Of a DNA stretch of 64,000 bases, positions 34,285 through 45,683 are shown in pieces. Within the stretch, counting starts at the first letter, position 1. Each line of letters starts with the position of its first letter. Origin of the DNA: Corallium rubrum (taxonomy: Eukaryota; Cnidaria; Anthozoa; Scleralcyonacea; Coralliidae); NCBI GenBank assembly GCA_964035015.1, contig OZ036017.1:1723378-1787377 (forward strand), given 5' to 3'. The position numbers and the translations under genes are program-made. The notes beneath the pieces were generated by a model. The model made no database searches. It saw only the letters and a program-made list of their open reading frames with translations, and was not told the DNA's origin.

Positions 34285-37179
34285 CTAGACGATGATAGTA
34301 CAGATATCTTTAAGTCAAATATAATTCAGCGTTACAGCATTAGACCAACATCAATTCCAGTTGTTGATAACTTATGTCTGGCAGAATTTGCTGCATATTA
34401 CTATAAAGATTATAAAATTGATTATAGTGAAACAAAAGATTCACAACCTGATGTTCTAACAGATGACTTGGTTGAATCACAAACAATAAGTGATACAACA
34501 CAACGCCTTCCAAAAAAAATAAAATTAATTAACACCAATGAATACATGAAATGTAGAAAAGTTAAGGCTGTATTAAGGTATCATACACCTAATAAAAGAA
34601 AAGAACCAGAATCTTATTTTCACCATTTACTTATGCTCTATTATCCATGGCGTGATGAAAGTAAACTAATGGCTTCAGATCAAACATATACATCAAAGTT
34701 CTATGAACCTGATGTCCAAGCTATTGTTGAACACAATAGAACAATATTTGAACCTCATGCAGATGCTGTTAGTGAGGCTCTTGAAGTATTAAAATCTAAT
34801 CAGGGCAATATTATTCGCTCATTTGATTCAATAAATGATCAAGAAAATGCCGATTTACAAGGTGAAATGCAAGATGACTCAAACCCACATGAATCATTTA
34901 ATGAACAATTACCATCACATCTTGACTCAACACAATCCAATCAGCATACTTCCCTTGGAGTAATTACTTCTTACAATCGACCAACAGAGATCTCTGATGA
35001 TAAATTACGTGAAACTGTGAGGTCCTTGAACATCGAGCAACGTTATGCATATGATACATTTCTGACATGGTGTAGGAATACAATGAAAAACATGAACAGC
35101 TTAAAACCCGTTGAAATAGAACCAATCTATCTTTTCTTAACTGGTGGTGGAGGTGCAGGTAAAAGTCACTTGATTAAAACAATATACCATACAGCAGTTA
35201 AAACTTTTAGACATCCTCCTATTAACCCTGAATTATCAACAGTTCTTCTCATGGCACCAACAGGTGTGGCTGCAATAAACATTGACGGAACAACAATAAA
35301 TACTGGTCTTGCAATTCCCAAAGAAACTGGTGATAATGTACCTGCAATGTCAGACCAAAAGAAAACACAATTAAGACTATCATTATCTGACCTAAAGCTA
35401 ATAATAATAGATGACATTTCTATGGTTGGAAACACTACCTTACTACATATCCACCAAAGATTAAAAGAAATATTTGGCACCACCAGTTCTCTGCTATTTG
35501 CTGGAATTACTATTATAGTTGTAGGTGATCTATGCCAACTTCCACCAATACGTAAGAGATTTGTATTTGACAATTATTTCAAAAATGATTCTTATAATCT
35601 ATGTCACCCATGGAAAGTCTTCAAAATTATAGAACTTAATAAAATCATGAGACAGAAAAACGACCAAGCATTTATTGAACTACTTAACAGAATAAGAACT
35701 GCAAGTCAAACAGAAGATGACATTAAGATAATCCAATCAAGATCAATAACCCCATCTGATCCTAATTACCCATCAGATGCACTTCATATCTGGGCTGAAA
35801 ATGCTCCTGTTGATGAACATAACAAGAAAAAACTAGAAGAACTGTCTGGATCCTTATTTATTCTTAAAGCTAAAGATCAGTATCCAACAAATGTAAGCAA
35901 ACAAGATATTGATAGAGTTTTAGCAAGAGGACGGTCTGAAACAGGTGGACTTGATTATGAAATTCTGATTAAAGAAGGTGCTAGAGTAATGCTTACAACA
36001 AATATTAGTATTCCAGATAGACTCATCAATGGACAAATGGGCACTGTCTTTAAAATTGATGTCAGTCAAAATAACCAAAAACCAACTGTTCTCTATATCA
36101 AATTTGATGACTCAAATGCTGGTAAAGACTTAACTAACACTTGTGGCAGCCCTTTTGCAAGAGAAAACAACGTAGTTCCCATTGAGCCTGTATTAGCAAA
36201 GATCAAAATAAGACCAGGTAAAGCATCTTCTCCAGAAATACAGAGACTACAATTCCCTGTTACACTTGCTTGGGCATGTACTGTACATAAGGTTCAAGGT
36301 CTAACACTTGAAAAAGTTGTAATCAGTTCTGACTTGATAAAACAGAGAGCGTTTAACTATGGACAAATTTATGTTGCCTTAAGCCGTGCAACTTCTTTCC
36401 GTGGTCTGTATATTTTAGGACAAATTGAGAGTAAGCATATTAAAGCAAATCCTAAAGTTTTTGAAGAATACCAAAGACTACGAAATGAATGTATGGTTCC
36501 ACATTCAACAACTGTACTGCAAGACAATTTCAATGGTTTGACCCTATCACTTTTAAATATAAGATCTCTCAAAAAACATAGCATCGATATTAAATTTGAT
36601 TCAAGAGTTTTCAATAGTGACATCATAACTCTTACTGAAACCCAACTACTACCTCAGGATTTTGACAATGAAATTTTAAATAATCTCAGTCCTTTCAAAC
36701 TCCACCGTCAAGATCATGATACGGATAAATATTCGAGTATGGCACTTTGCACAAGAAATACTGTAGAAATCAGAGAGTGTGAATATTTTTCTTCACTAAA
36801 TGCACTAAAATTTGACCTGGTTAATAGTCAATCCCAAGAAAAAACAACTTTTCTTTTGCTGTATCGAAAGCAAGCCTCCAACATCCCGCAATATGTAGAT
36901 TCTTTGGGATACGTGTTAAATAGTTATACAATTGACATGATTCTTGGTGACTTTAATATTAATTACTTGAATGACAATCAAGTTCAACCACTAAAATCTT
37001 TAATGGAATCTCTCAATTACACTCAGATTGTAACAAAACCTACATTTATTTCTTCTGGTAGCTTATTAGACCATGTGTATGTTAGATCCACAGTATTTCA
37101 AATAATTGACAATTATGTAGTCAATGTGTATTATTCTGATCATGATGCTATCAAAATCGTAGTACAATATTGCAACTAG
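34285..37179 (+). CDS. Helentron PIF1-like helicase plus EEP endonuclease
   Basis: The unbroken C-terminal part, open from 34285 to the stop at 37179 (about 964 codons), with no ATG of its own at the upstream end. The helicase spans about 34990-36480: GGGGAGKS (Walker A, 35143), LIIIDDISMVG (Walker B), VGDLCQLPPI, VMLTTN and TVHKVQGLTLEKV with YVALSRA, the SF1B PIF1 motifs. The C-terminus (about 36530-37179) is an EEP/APE-like endonuclease: LSLLNIRSLKKH, TLTETQL, LGDFNINYL, YSDHDAI. A helicase fused to EEP marks the Helentron (Helitron2) branch. The helicase unwinds DNA in rolling-circle transposition; the endonuclease role is not established. Confidence 0.9.
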   Translation, partial: LDDDSTDIFKSNIIQRYSIRPTSIPVVDNLCLAEFAAYYYKDYKIDYSETKDSQPDVLTDDLVESQTISDTTQRLPKKIKLINTNEYMKCRKVKAVLRYHTPNKRKEPESYFHHLLMLYYPWRDESKLMASDQTYTSKFYEPDVQAIVEHNRTIFEPHADAVSEALEVLKSNQGNIIRSFDSINDQENADLQGEMQDDSNPHESFNEQLPSHLDSTQSNQHTSLGVITSYNRPTEISDDKLRETVRSLNIEQRYAYDTFLTWCRNTMKNMNSLKPVEIEPIYLFLTGGGGAGKSHLIKTIYHTAVKTFRHPPINPELSTVLLMAPTGVAAINIDGTTINTGLAIPKETGDNVPAMSDQKKTQLRLSLSDLKLIIIDDISMVGNTTLLHIHQRLKEIFGTTSSLLFAGITIIVVGDLCQLPPIRKRFVFDNYFKNDSYNLCHPWKVFKIIELNKIMRQKNDQAFIELLNRIRTASQTEDDIKIIQSRSITPSDPNYPSDALHIWAENAPVDEHNKKKLEELSGSLFILKAKDQYPTNVSKQDIDRVLARGRSETGGLDYEILIKEGARVMLTTNISIPDRLINGQMGTVFKIDVSQNNQKPTVLYIKFDDSNAGKDLTNTCGSPFARENNVVPIEPVLAKIKIRPGKASSPEIQRLQFPVTLAWACTVHKVQGLTLEKVVISSDLIKQRAFNYGQIYVALSRATSFRGLYILGQIESKHIKANPKVFEEYQRLRNECMVPHSTTVLQDNFNGLTLSLLNIRSLKKHSIDIKFDSRVFNSDIITLTETQLLPQDFDNEILNNLSPFKLHRQDHDTDKYSSMALCTRNTVEIRECEYFSSLNALKFDLVNSQSQEKTTFLLLYRKQASNIPQYVDSLGYVLNSYTIDMILGDFNINYLNDNQVQPLKSLMESLNYTQIVTKPTFISSGSLLDHVYVRSTVFQIIDNYVVNVYYSDHDAIKIVVQYCN

Positions 37180-37849
37180 GGAATAATTATATCTGTCACA
37201 TTAATCGAAATATTATATTAATTACATGTAGTTACATCCAATTCTTTCTGGCAATTGTTATCAAGCAAGTTTATCTTACACCATGTACATAGTCTCCTCA
37301 GACATCCATGGATCCATATTCACAAACCATATTTACAATGAGGGGTGGGCCATTGGAAATCTTGCAGGGAGGGGGTGACAATTCCTGTGCAAGGAAAAGT
37401 GATAAAAAAATCCTGTAGGTAATACAGTATACAGAGAATACTGGCAAACTGTTTACAACTTTAATAAATAATGCCTTTATTGTCCAAAAACAAATCCTGC
37501 AGAGCTTACATAGGACGAAATATATCAGGCTTAGAAATAATTTTTTTGCCCCTTCCAAAGATTTCTAATGGTCCACCCCTGAATTAGTGCAGTTACACTG
37601 CACTTGTACTTAGGATGGTGCACCTATACTCGTGCCTCTGTCCTGAAAAGGATCAACTTGAACACCTGGACAACCTGAACCATTGGACATACATTAAGTA
37701 AGTAATCTGAATCTCTTTAATGTTGCAAAGTTACCATGCATCCATAGCTTAATTGCTTTTTAACCCACTTATTTTCTCCATGTTTCATATTTTAGATAAA
37801 ACTAAACATCTGGTAGAATCATGAGAAGCCTCAGCAATATTGATACGCT
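37180..37849. other. Post-ORF region with a small inverted-repeat element
   Basis: GAGGGGTGGGCCATTGGAAA near 37339 pairs with its counterpart ending GGTCCACCCCTG near 37580, a MITE-like 240-bp unit with hAT-like ends but no convincing TSD. Nothing else recognised. Confidence 0.45.
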
Positions 37850-38560
37850 AGCTGTTGAAGTTGTGCGTTGGACCATTACAGCACCAACCACCATTTTATT
37901 ACTCTGGTATATATATTAAATGACTTTATAACATTGATATATCTGGTATTAATGAAGGAGCAAAGAAATTAACGCTGGCATCTGAAGTAAATGTGTTCTA
38001 TGACCACACAGTTGGAGTTGTGAATTGGACTATTAAACCGACAACCACCAATTTATTACTCTGGTATTAAATGACTTCACAACATTGATATATCTGGTTT
38101 TAATAAAAGCACAAAGAAATTAACACTGGTGTCTGAAGTAAATGGCTTCTACGACCACACAGTTGGAGTTGTGAATTGGACTATTAAACCGTCAACCACC
38201 AATTTATTACTCTGGTATTAAATGACTTTATAACATTGATATATCTGGTATTAATGAAGGAGCAAACAAATTAACACTGGTGTCTGAAGTAAATGGCTTC
38301 TACCACACAGTTAGAGTTGTGAGTTGGACTATTAAACCGTCAGCCACCAATTTATTACTCAGTGGTATTAAATGACTTTATAACATTGATATATCTGGTA
38401 TTAATAAAAGAGCAAACAAATTAACACTGGTGTCTGAAGTAAATGGCTTCTACGACCACACAGTTGGAGTTGTGAGTTGGACTATTAAACCATCAACCAC
38501 CAATTTAGTACTCTGGTATTAAATGACTTTATAACATTCATATATCTGGTATTAATATAA
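37850..38560. repeat. About 150-bp tandem repeats, nearly five copies
   Basis: The marker GTTGGAGTTGTGAATTGGAC-like sequence occurs near 37858, 38011, 38162, 38310 and 38463 (spacing 148-153). Units contain ACATTGATATATCTGGTATT and CAACCACCAATTTATTACTC. It lies 0.7 kb after the Helentron stop and may belong to its 3' region, which I cannot prove. Confidence 0.85.
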
Positions 38561-39873
38561 AAAGAGCAACGCCAATTACAATATGAATACCAATGTATAC
38601 GAATACCAAAAGTATATTAATAAATGCTAAAAGTATATGTATCAATGCCAAAGTTAAAGCAATGTCATGATGGCTTTCAGTATATGAATTCTATGTTGTC
38701 CCAATCTAGGTTGTCCATGCATGTAAGTTTATAATTGTAGTCAATAAAAAAAATGTTCTTTGTAAAACAAGTGAGTGTGCTTTCTATAATTAGCTTTCTA
38801 ACATGTCCTCCTCCACCAATCTCGTTCTCCATGCCCAGTAGCCCGAGTTAACGCCTAGCGGGCGTCTTGTTTTCGCATATAATCACGAAATAGACGAACA
38901 ACACAAGTCCATTTTAGTATTTCAAGCAACGGGACACATCATGGAACTATGGAGGACCTAAGAACGTGAAGGGAAACTGAATCGTAAGTAAATAAGTTGA
39001 TGTTTTGACGAAATTTCGAAGAGGACAGAGAGCTCCCGAAGGGTGATTTACTAAGAAAACGGGAAACCCAACATTGCAAACGGCCGGTGGTTAATAAACT
39101 GATTTGTAGGATACAAATGTGTGATAATACTGTAATTGTGGAATGTTCACAATCGAGTAGATCATTTTAAAAAGCCGAAGGACGTGAAAAATTATGGGAC
39201 AGAAGATAGTGGATTGACTTGTAGAGTTGTGAGTAGATTTCGACAAGCAGCATATTTCTTTGGCAACATAGGAGCATGTTAATACTCTAAAGTTTGTAAT
39301 ATTTATCTTTGGTGCCCTCCATAGAAGCATAGTTAATAGAAAGAGAGATAGAAGTAACTGTAGCATGCATTATAACAAGAACGTGCCAGTTTGTTTTAAG
39401 ATACTCCATGCTCAGTGTCCAATGGCAAGTCATGTATAACGTGTTAAGTTGTCCACATTGTTTCTTAACAGCTGAGCTATTTTACTCCCTGTCATTTTGA
39501 TGAAAAAATTGTTTGTGAGTATCTGTAAAATTGAATGTGATATTTGTATGTTATGTTGTAGGTTAAAATGAAACAACAATGAAGGAAGAACTTAAAGGTG
39601 AAGCGCAACATCACAACTTAATACAGAATATATATTGAACTACGTGTCATTTTATATAGTTTTCAAACTTTGTCGACAATGATTTGATTAAAGGAAATTC
39701 TTACAATTAATGAGTGTATTTTGTCTTGTGTAGTTTGATTCTGTATAAATGTACTATATAATGATAAATTTAAAAAATTTAATCTGTTCTCTGGCTTTTG
39801 TATGTTATGAAAGTTGTGGCAGAACTAATACTGTACTATCAGTGTGTAACTAACTGATCAACAAGGCCAGTGT
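38561..39873. other. AT-rich sequence without recognised features
   Basis: No coding pattern and no TIR. The 91-codon minus-strand frame at 39366-39091 carries no motif. It ends at the CAACCTCGTACCCAGG terminus of the nested element. Confidence 0.45.
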
Positions 39874-40432
39874 CAACCTCGTACCCAGGCTCTTTTCAAC
39901 CCGCCGCGCGGAGAAAGACCCTGGGACAAATTTTGTTTGGACCGGGGTGGGTAGAGATGATTTAAAGCTTCTTGCCTGAAAGATTTTACCGTTTGAAGAA
40001 ATACTTCGATCTTGGATTCAAGAGTTCAGCGCTAAGTGGGTACAATATATATGGCTATGATTTCTGATTTAATATGTTCACAAGAAACGGGTGACGTACG
40101 AGGGTCTGACGGCGAAGAAAAGCGAAAAGCAATGACGGCGGTGGTAAATATTTTTCCCGTTTTAAATTCGGATTCCTTATCTAGCTGCTGAGGGTTTTTT
40201 GCTATAATGCTATCCTTACACACACTATACTTGTTTTGATGTGAATACTACGCAAATTATCGACGTGTGCATGAGCGGAGAGAAAGTCTTATACAGTTTA
40301 CACTGCGTCGTTGAACCCACTTGAACTGAACGGAGACAGAAACTGATTCGTCTCGCGAAAGCTTCGAATCCTCTATATCATGGTCACGTGACTACCAAAA
40401 TCTGGTTGTGACAAATTTTGTTTGGGCAGGGG

Positions 40433-41111
40433 CAGTGTTGCCAACCTTGGGATTTTATCCCAAGATCTTGGGATTTTTTGAAGGAGTTGGGATTTTTTTG
40501 GGATTTTTTTCTCAGGGATTCAACCTTGGGATTTTTCTTGGGATTTTCCAGAGCAAACAGTTTCGGTTTTAAAAAGCTGATTTCAATGTTAATTGTTATT
40601 TTTTTAATTTACTTGATCATTATATCATACTCAGTGATCATACTTCCACTAGCCTATGTATTCATTTGATTCAGACAAGATGAAGTACTCTATCCAAATG
40701 AAGTATCACTGATACAGTGGGCTCAGATTGCTATAAACGGAAAAAATTTGGTACTCACAAAAGTATAATCTTTCGTGGAAACGTGAAAAAATGATATCAT
40801 ATAGACCACTTTCATAATAGCGACTAATTAGAATATTCTTTTATGTACATCTTAATAAGCCTTTCTGGCCTCTATTGTGTGCCTGCAATTCAAAAGAATG
40901 TTTGCCTCATAACGAGACAAAAAGGCTAATTTAATTAGATACACATAAAAGAATATTTAAAGTGAAGGCCTTTATGAAAGTGGTCTATAATGAGAACCGA
41001 TTGTTTATAGGAGCACTGTGAACCTTGGGATTTTTTGGTAAAAAATAGGGAATCTTGGGATATTTTCAGACCTTTACTGGGATTTTTACGAAACTTGACT
41101 TGGCAACACTG
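40433..41111. mobile_element. 679-bp hAT element (CAGTGTTGCCAA ends)
   Basis: TIRs CAGTGTTGCCAA and TTGGCAACACTG. The interior is full of TTGGGATTTTT and AATCCCAAG-type units. Same family as 56411-57024, in the opposite orientation. CAGGGG occurs on both outer sides but the 8-bp duplication is not clean, so the TSD has decayed or the flanks rearranged. A ~190-bp MITE at 40800-40989 is inserted in it and is absent from the other copy. Confidence 0.8.
40800..40989. mobile_element. TA-flanked palindromic MITE inside the hAT
   Basis: TIRs start TATAGACCACTTTCATAA on both sides, with weaker symmetry further in (ATATTCTTTTATGT). The related hAT copy at 56411-57024 lacks it, supporting a separate insertion; a TA target fits Tc1/mariner-type mobilisation. 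Confidence 0.75.
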
Positions 41112-42732
41112 CCAGGGGTGGGGTAGAGAGGATTCGAAGCTTTCGTTTGAAAGAAATACCGTTTGAGAAAATACTTCGATCTTGGAAGAGTTCAGCGCTA
41201 AGTGGGTACGATATGATTTCTGATTATGTTCACACAAGAAACGGGATAACGTAGAAGAGACTCGCGCCGCAGAGAAGCGAAGTAACGACGCAGATCGCAG
41301 ACGGTAAATAATTCACCATTTCAAATTCACCTAAGTTATTCCTTCTCTAGCTGCTCAAGATTTCGACTATAATGCTTATTCTTATGCACAACTTGTTTTT
41401 ATGTGAATACTATACGTAAATTATCGAGCTGGTGTAGAGCAGAGAGAAATTCGAAGCATTCGGACCGACGATCGTCTACATTTACCCAGACGGCAGTCTG
41501 AAGTTTTAATTTGGATAAACAACCCCGAGGAAAATATCTCAGCGCTTTGTATTTTTACGATTTATTTGGTGTGATGTATGTTGCCGATAATTTTTCGTTA
41601 CTGTGAAATTAATGATCGGCCCTCAAGTTTGAGTACTGAATATCTTTGTATATTTCACTTATTTATATCAAAACTATGCCTAGTCCTGTGCGAGACGAAT
41701 CAGTTTCCGCCTCCGTTCAGTTCAAGTGGGTTCAACGACGCAGTGTAAACAGTATAAGACTTTCTCTCCGCTCCACACTTCGATAATTTGCGTAGTATTC
41801 ACATCAAAACAAGTATAGTGTGTGTAAGGATAGCATTATAGCAAAAAACCCTGAGCAGCTAGATAAGGAATCCGAATTTAAAACGGGAAAAATAGTTACC
41901 ACCTGCCGTCATTGCTTTTCGCTTTTCTTCGCCGTCAGTCCCTCGTACGTCACCCGTTTCTTGTGAGCATATTAAATCAGAAATCATAGCCATATATATT
42001 GTACCCAGAGCCCTCCATACGAAAGAGTTGGGACACCGGAAGTGTGGGCGTGCGTGATCCGCCATTTTGGATCCTAAACAACAAGGCAGAAATAGCGTGA
42101 AAGACGTAAAATGACACAAAAACGAATATTACTCCGCTTTTCAGAAGACTTGATGGTTATTTTTTTTGGATAGCTGGTGTTTTAGTTGATCTGAGTCATT
42201 TTTAAAGAGTTTAGGTAAATATTGATGAAAATTCCGTCGAAATGAAAGCCTGAAAGAAAAGCCGCTGGTGCCTTCCCCTGCAGCTAAACAAGTAAGATAC
42301 TGTATTATGTATAGATTTTGTCTTTATTTTTTTGTACGATAAGATCTAGAAGCTTCAAACTTAATTTGAATCAGTTTAAAGAGATTATAAACTTCTGTGG
42401 ATCATGTTAAGTAAAGTAACCCCCATTTAAGTTATTTTTGATAGCAATACAGCCAATACTATTTATACATGTAAACATTATATATTCACAACCTATATAT
42501 ACTGTATAATTACAGTAAGTTATGTTTCGAGAGTTTCGTTTGCTATTAGTTTTTTAAATTTTGGTGGTTGTTATAATGAACCGATTTGGTTCTTAAAAGA
42601 ACCGTTTAAGATTTGGTTCTAAAGACCTTTCAAACTTGGTGTTCCATCCACTTCATGTATGATGTATCTACTTGTCCACCAACAGAGAAAGTTGGTTACC
42701 AACTCTCTCATTAATTGCAACTGACCAAGATC

Positions 42733-43023
42733 CCAGACTGAGAAGTTTTTTTTTGCGCGGGGAAGGTATTTTTTTCGCGAAAAAATGCGCGGAAAACTTG
42801 CAATAAATGCGCGGAAATTTCATTCCGGAAGTCAATAACCATTGGTAATTAATCATTAACTTGTTAACAATATAGTTGTTTATTAAATATTATTTTATTT
42901 AAATGGATGCAATGTGGCAGAAAATAAAATCGATGTCTAGGAGCCCGGTGAGGGTGCTAATCTCGACATGCGTGGAGTCCACTTTACATGCGTGTTAAAA
43001 TGCGAATCAGTTTGAGCGATCTG

Positions 43024-43071
<48 letters not shown>

Positions 43072-43562
43072 GTGTGTGTGGACGGATATATGTGTAATGT
43101 GTGTGCGGTGATATCGTTGGAATGTTCGAATGTGACCTGGAGCATGTCATTGATTTCAATTTAAACAATGACAGCAAAGCAATTAAAACTGGTATTGCAT
43201 TACACTAATCCTATATTCCTACTTTTATGCTGTTAATCTCAAGTGCAACCACTGACGTTGACGGAACCACCCACACAGCATTAGAACACATTAACGAATG
43301 ACATCGAATATTTGATTAAACGTAACGTGATAATATTATTGCGGCTAAGCGGCTTGAACTTGCGAGCCCGCGCAGATATCGGCAACTTCTTGTCCAATCT
43401 AGCAACTTATGCGCGGATTGCGCGGATTGCGCGGATGCGGAAAAATCGACACCAAATGCGCGGATTTTTAGAACTGTAGAAAAAAATGCGCGGATTTTTA
43501 GAAGTGTAGAAAATTTTGCGCGGGGAATTAATTCCCTGCAACAAGAAAACTTCTCAGTCTGG
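42733..43562. mobile_element. 830-bp nested hAT-like element, TSD CCAAGATC
   Basis: TIR CCAGACTGAGAAGTTTT at 42733 and its complement at 43562; TSD CCAAGATC at 42725-42732 and 43563-43570. Near both ends there are TGCGCGGA-rich tracts; the middle holds (AT)n (about 43028-43066) and GTGAGGGTGCTAATCTCGAC, also found near 23,610. No gene. Confidence 0.88.
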
Positions 43563-44622
43563 CCAAGATCCTTTGCCACTTGAACTCTTTTGATTTTGTT
43601 TTTTCTTCTCCTCTAGTAAGGTTGTTATCTGTACCCTGAAGAATGTTTTTAATATTCTGGGTACAGCTTGATGGCAGTCAGGAATGTTGTGGTGATCAGA
43701 ACTCAAACAAGCATCAATCAGGACATTCTGTGTAGTCACAGTACCTTTCTCATTTTTTTGTGAAGACTTTCTCAGCTGTTTCTAACAAGTGCTTTACTGT
43801 GGGAGCAATATAAACTACTGCTTGCTTCGTGTAATCACGCAACTGAACAAGATTCCTGCAATGCATGGGCATAGTGCCATAGTCATGTTGTGGTGGGATA
43901 GAAGGAGGGATTGTTAAAGCTTTAACACAAGTGTTGCAGTGATCATTTAACTTGATAAACTGATGATTTTACATGCAAAATGAAAATGAAAATAATTTAT
44001 TAATAAGACCTTGTAGTTGTCATTTTTGCTATTTGCATAAATTTGCATAATCTGTAAGTACAGTATTAATGAACTGGGAGAATTGTGACTGTACTTTGTT
44101 TCAACTCTGTGACAATTTACTGTTTGAGATAATGCAAGAAAAACTTCAACAATAAGGCCACGTGAAAATTCAATATACTGCATGTGCTGATTAAGGATAC
44201 AAATTGATTGCAGTGGGTACTTCATGTTTAATAGCATTGTATAGCCAGTAGCCCTACAGGAATATCGCAGTTTCATTGCATTTTCAACAGTCAAATTAGA
44301 CCAAAGTGCTGAAAAATAAGAATGACCAATTATATTGACCTAGGCTGCTATACATTAAAATTACTGTGCAAGTCACTGATGAAAAGGATAATACTGTAAA
44401 ATTCCAGTTATAAGCCACTTACAGCATATGCAGTTCTACATTAAGGGGGTTTCAGTTGGCTTATTGTGTGTTCTATAGAATTCTATTACCTAGCACACAT
44501 AACAAACAAGGTATATCAAGAAGACTGATGGGCATGAAACAAAGGTCCAAGAGGGCATATAACTGGGAATTTGCAGTATTTTGCAAGAAATTGATCATAC
44601 CCCTTCCAGAGTCTGTTTTTAG

Positions 44623-44823
44623 TCAGACAAAATTCCAGAAAGATTTGCTTTTGCCTTTTTTAATTCTCATTTGACACTGCAGTTCAAACTCAATTGCTGA
44701 AAGATTAGGTATTTCTATATTAGTAGAATTATTATCTTCACTTATGTTGGCATCATTAACTGGAATTGAGTCATGCAGTTGAGAATCGACACTGTCACCC
44801 CCATCCTTATTCTGACTACTCAT
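44623..44823 (-). CDS. Exon-like ORF in the 3.6-kb hAT, unknown
   Basis: A true ATG (44823-44821) opens 66 codons rich in Asp, Asn and Ser (MSSQNKDGGDSVDSQLHDSI) and ending in a Lys-rich stretch (MRIKKGKSKSFWNFV). Thirteen bases before the ATG is a strong acceptor, CTTTTTTTCAG. It may be the first coding exon of the element's transposase or a captured exon; I do not recognise it, and it has no BED finger or RNase H fold residues. Confidence 0.35.
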   Translation of the reverse strand: MSSQNKDGGDSVDSQLHDSIPVNDANISEDNNSTNIEIPNLSAIEFELQCQMRIKKGKSKSFWNFV

Positions 44824-45683
44824 ACTCTGAAGATTGTCTGAAAAAAAGTGAACTAGGTTTAGGTTAGGAGATAAAATATATGATTGATTCGAGGTTCATA
44901 TGAATGAATTTTTGGAACAGCAATGTTTACTTGCCAGCCATTTCGCGATCAGCGCTGTTCTCTTAGCTGGATTCTTCGAACAACTAACTGGCTTCCGATA
45001 AGAAAATAGAGTAGGGATAGCGTTGGGTTTTAATTTACTGGCCACTTTTAGTTCAAATTGACTCGTTTCGAAGTGAACCCTTTATATTAGAGTTTAGAAT
45101 ACAAAGTCACAAATTAACAAGGGGACAATGCGTTTATAAATTGATAGGATAAAATCAAATATATATTTTTAATACTCATCTATTTTATAAAATCTATACT
45201 AACACTGGTTTTTATACGCGTTAATAAATAGATTATGTGCACAAATCTGTATATAAATATTTAATATTATGCTAATGAACAAAATCAAAACAAAGAAATG
45301 TTTGTTGCCTCGCAAAGTCGAGCAGCCTTTGGGTCAAAATTTTCCCTCTTCATTGCGCACAGCTGCCATTTCTTCCTTCTTTCAACGTTCCCTGTTTACC
45401 AGAAGGTATTCTGTACATCTTGTACCCATCTTCACTTCGATTACTACAACCAGATTAACGCACTACAAAACACCATCTCAAATCCTAATATATATCCAGT
45501 GTTTCCAGGATCCATAATGGCGGAAATCGCCCATGTGACCGGAATTGCCCAATCAGGTTTTAGAAATCCATAAACAATAGATGTCCCAACTCTTTCGTAT
45601 GGAGGGCTCTGATTGTACCCACTTAGCGCTGAACTCTTGAATCCACGTATTTCCTCAAACGGTAAAATCTTTCAGGCAAGAAG

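Larger units (their letters stand above)
42006..45611. mobile_element. 3.6-kb hAT element, TSD ATTGTACC
   Basis: Ends CAGAGCCCTCCATACGAAAG and the inverse CTTTCGTATGGAGGGCTCTG. TSD ATTGTACC is perfect at 41998-42005 and 45612-45619, and the uninterrupted sequence (complement of TGGGTACAATATATATGG near 40036) is preserved in the opposite arm. CAGAG fits the hAT terminal consensus. No full transposase is visible; one exon-like minus-strand ORF is at 44823-44623. It contains a nested 830-bp element. Confidence 0.9.

Noticed and set aside
34285..37179. Host PIF1 gene
   Set aside because: Fused to an EEP domain and preceded by Rep and DUF6570-like segments, so it is the transposon helicase.
40433..41111. 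Clean 8-bp TSD for this hAT copy
   Set aside because: CAGGGG is present on both sides but offset by one base; the 8-mers do not match.
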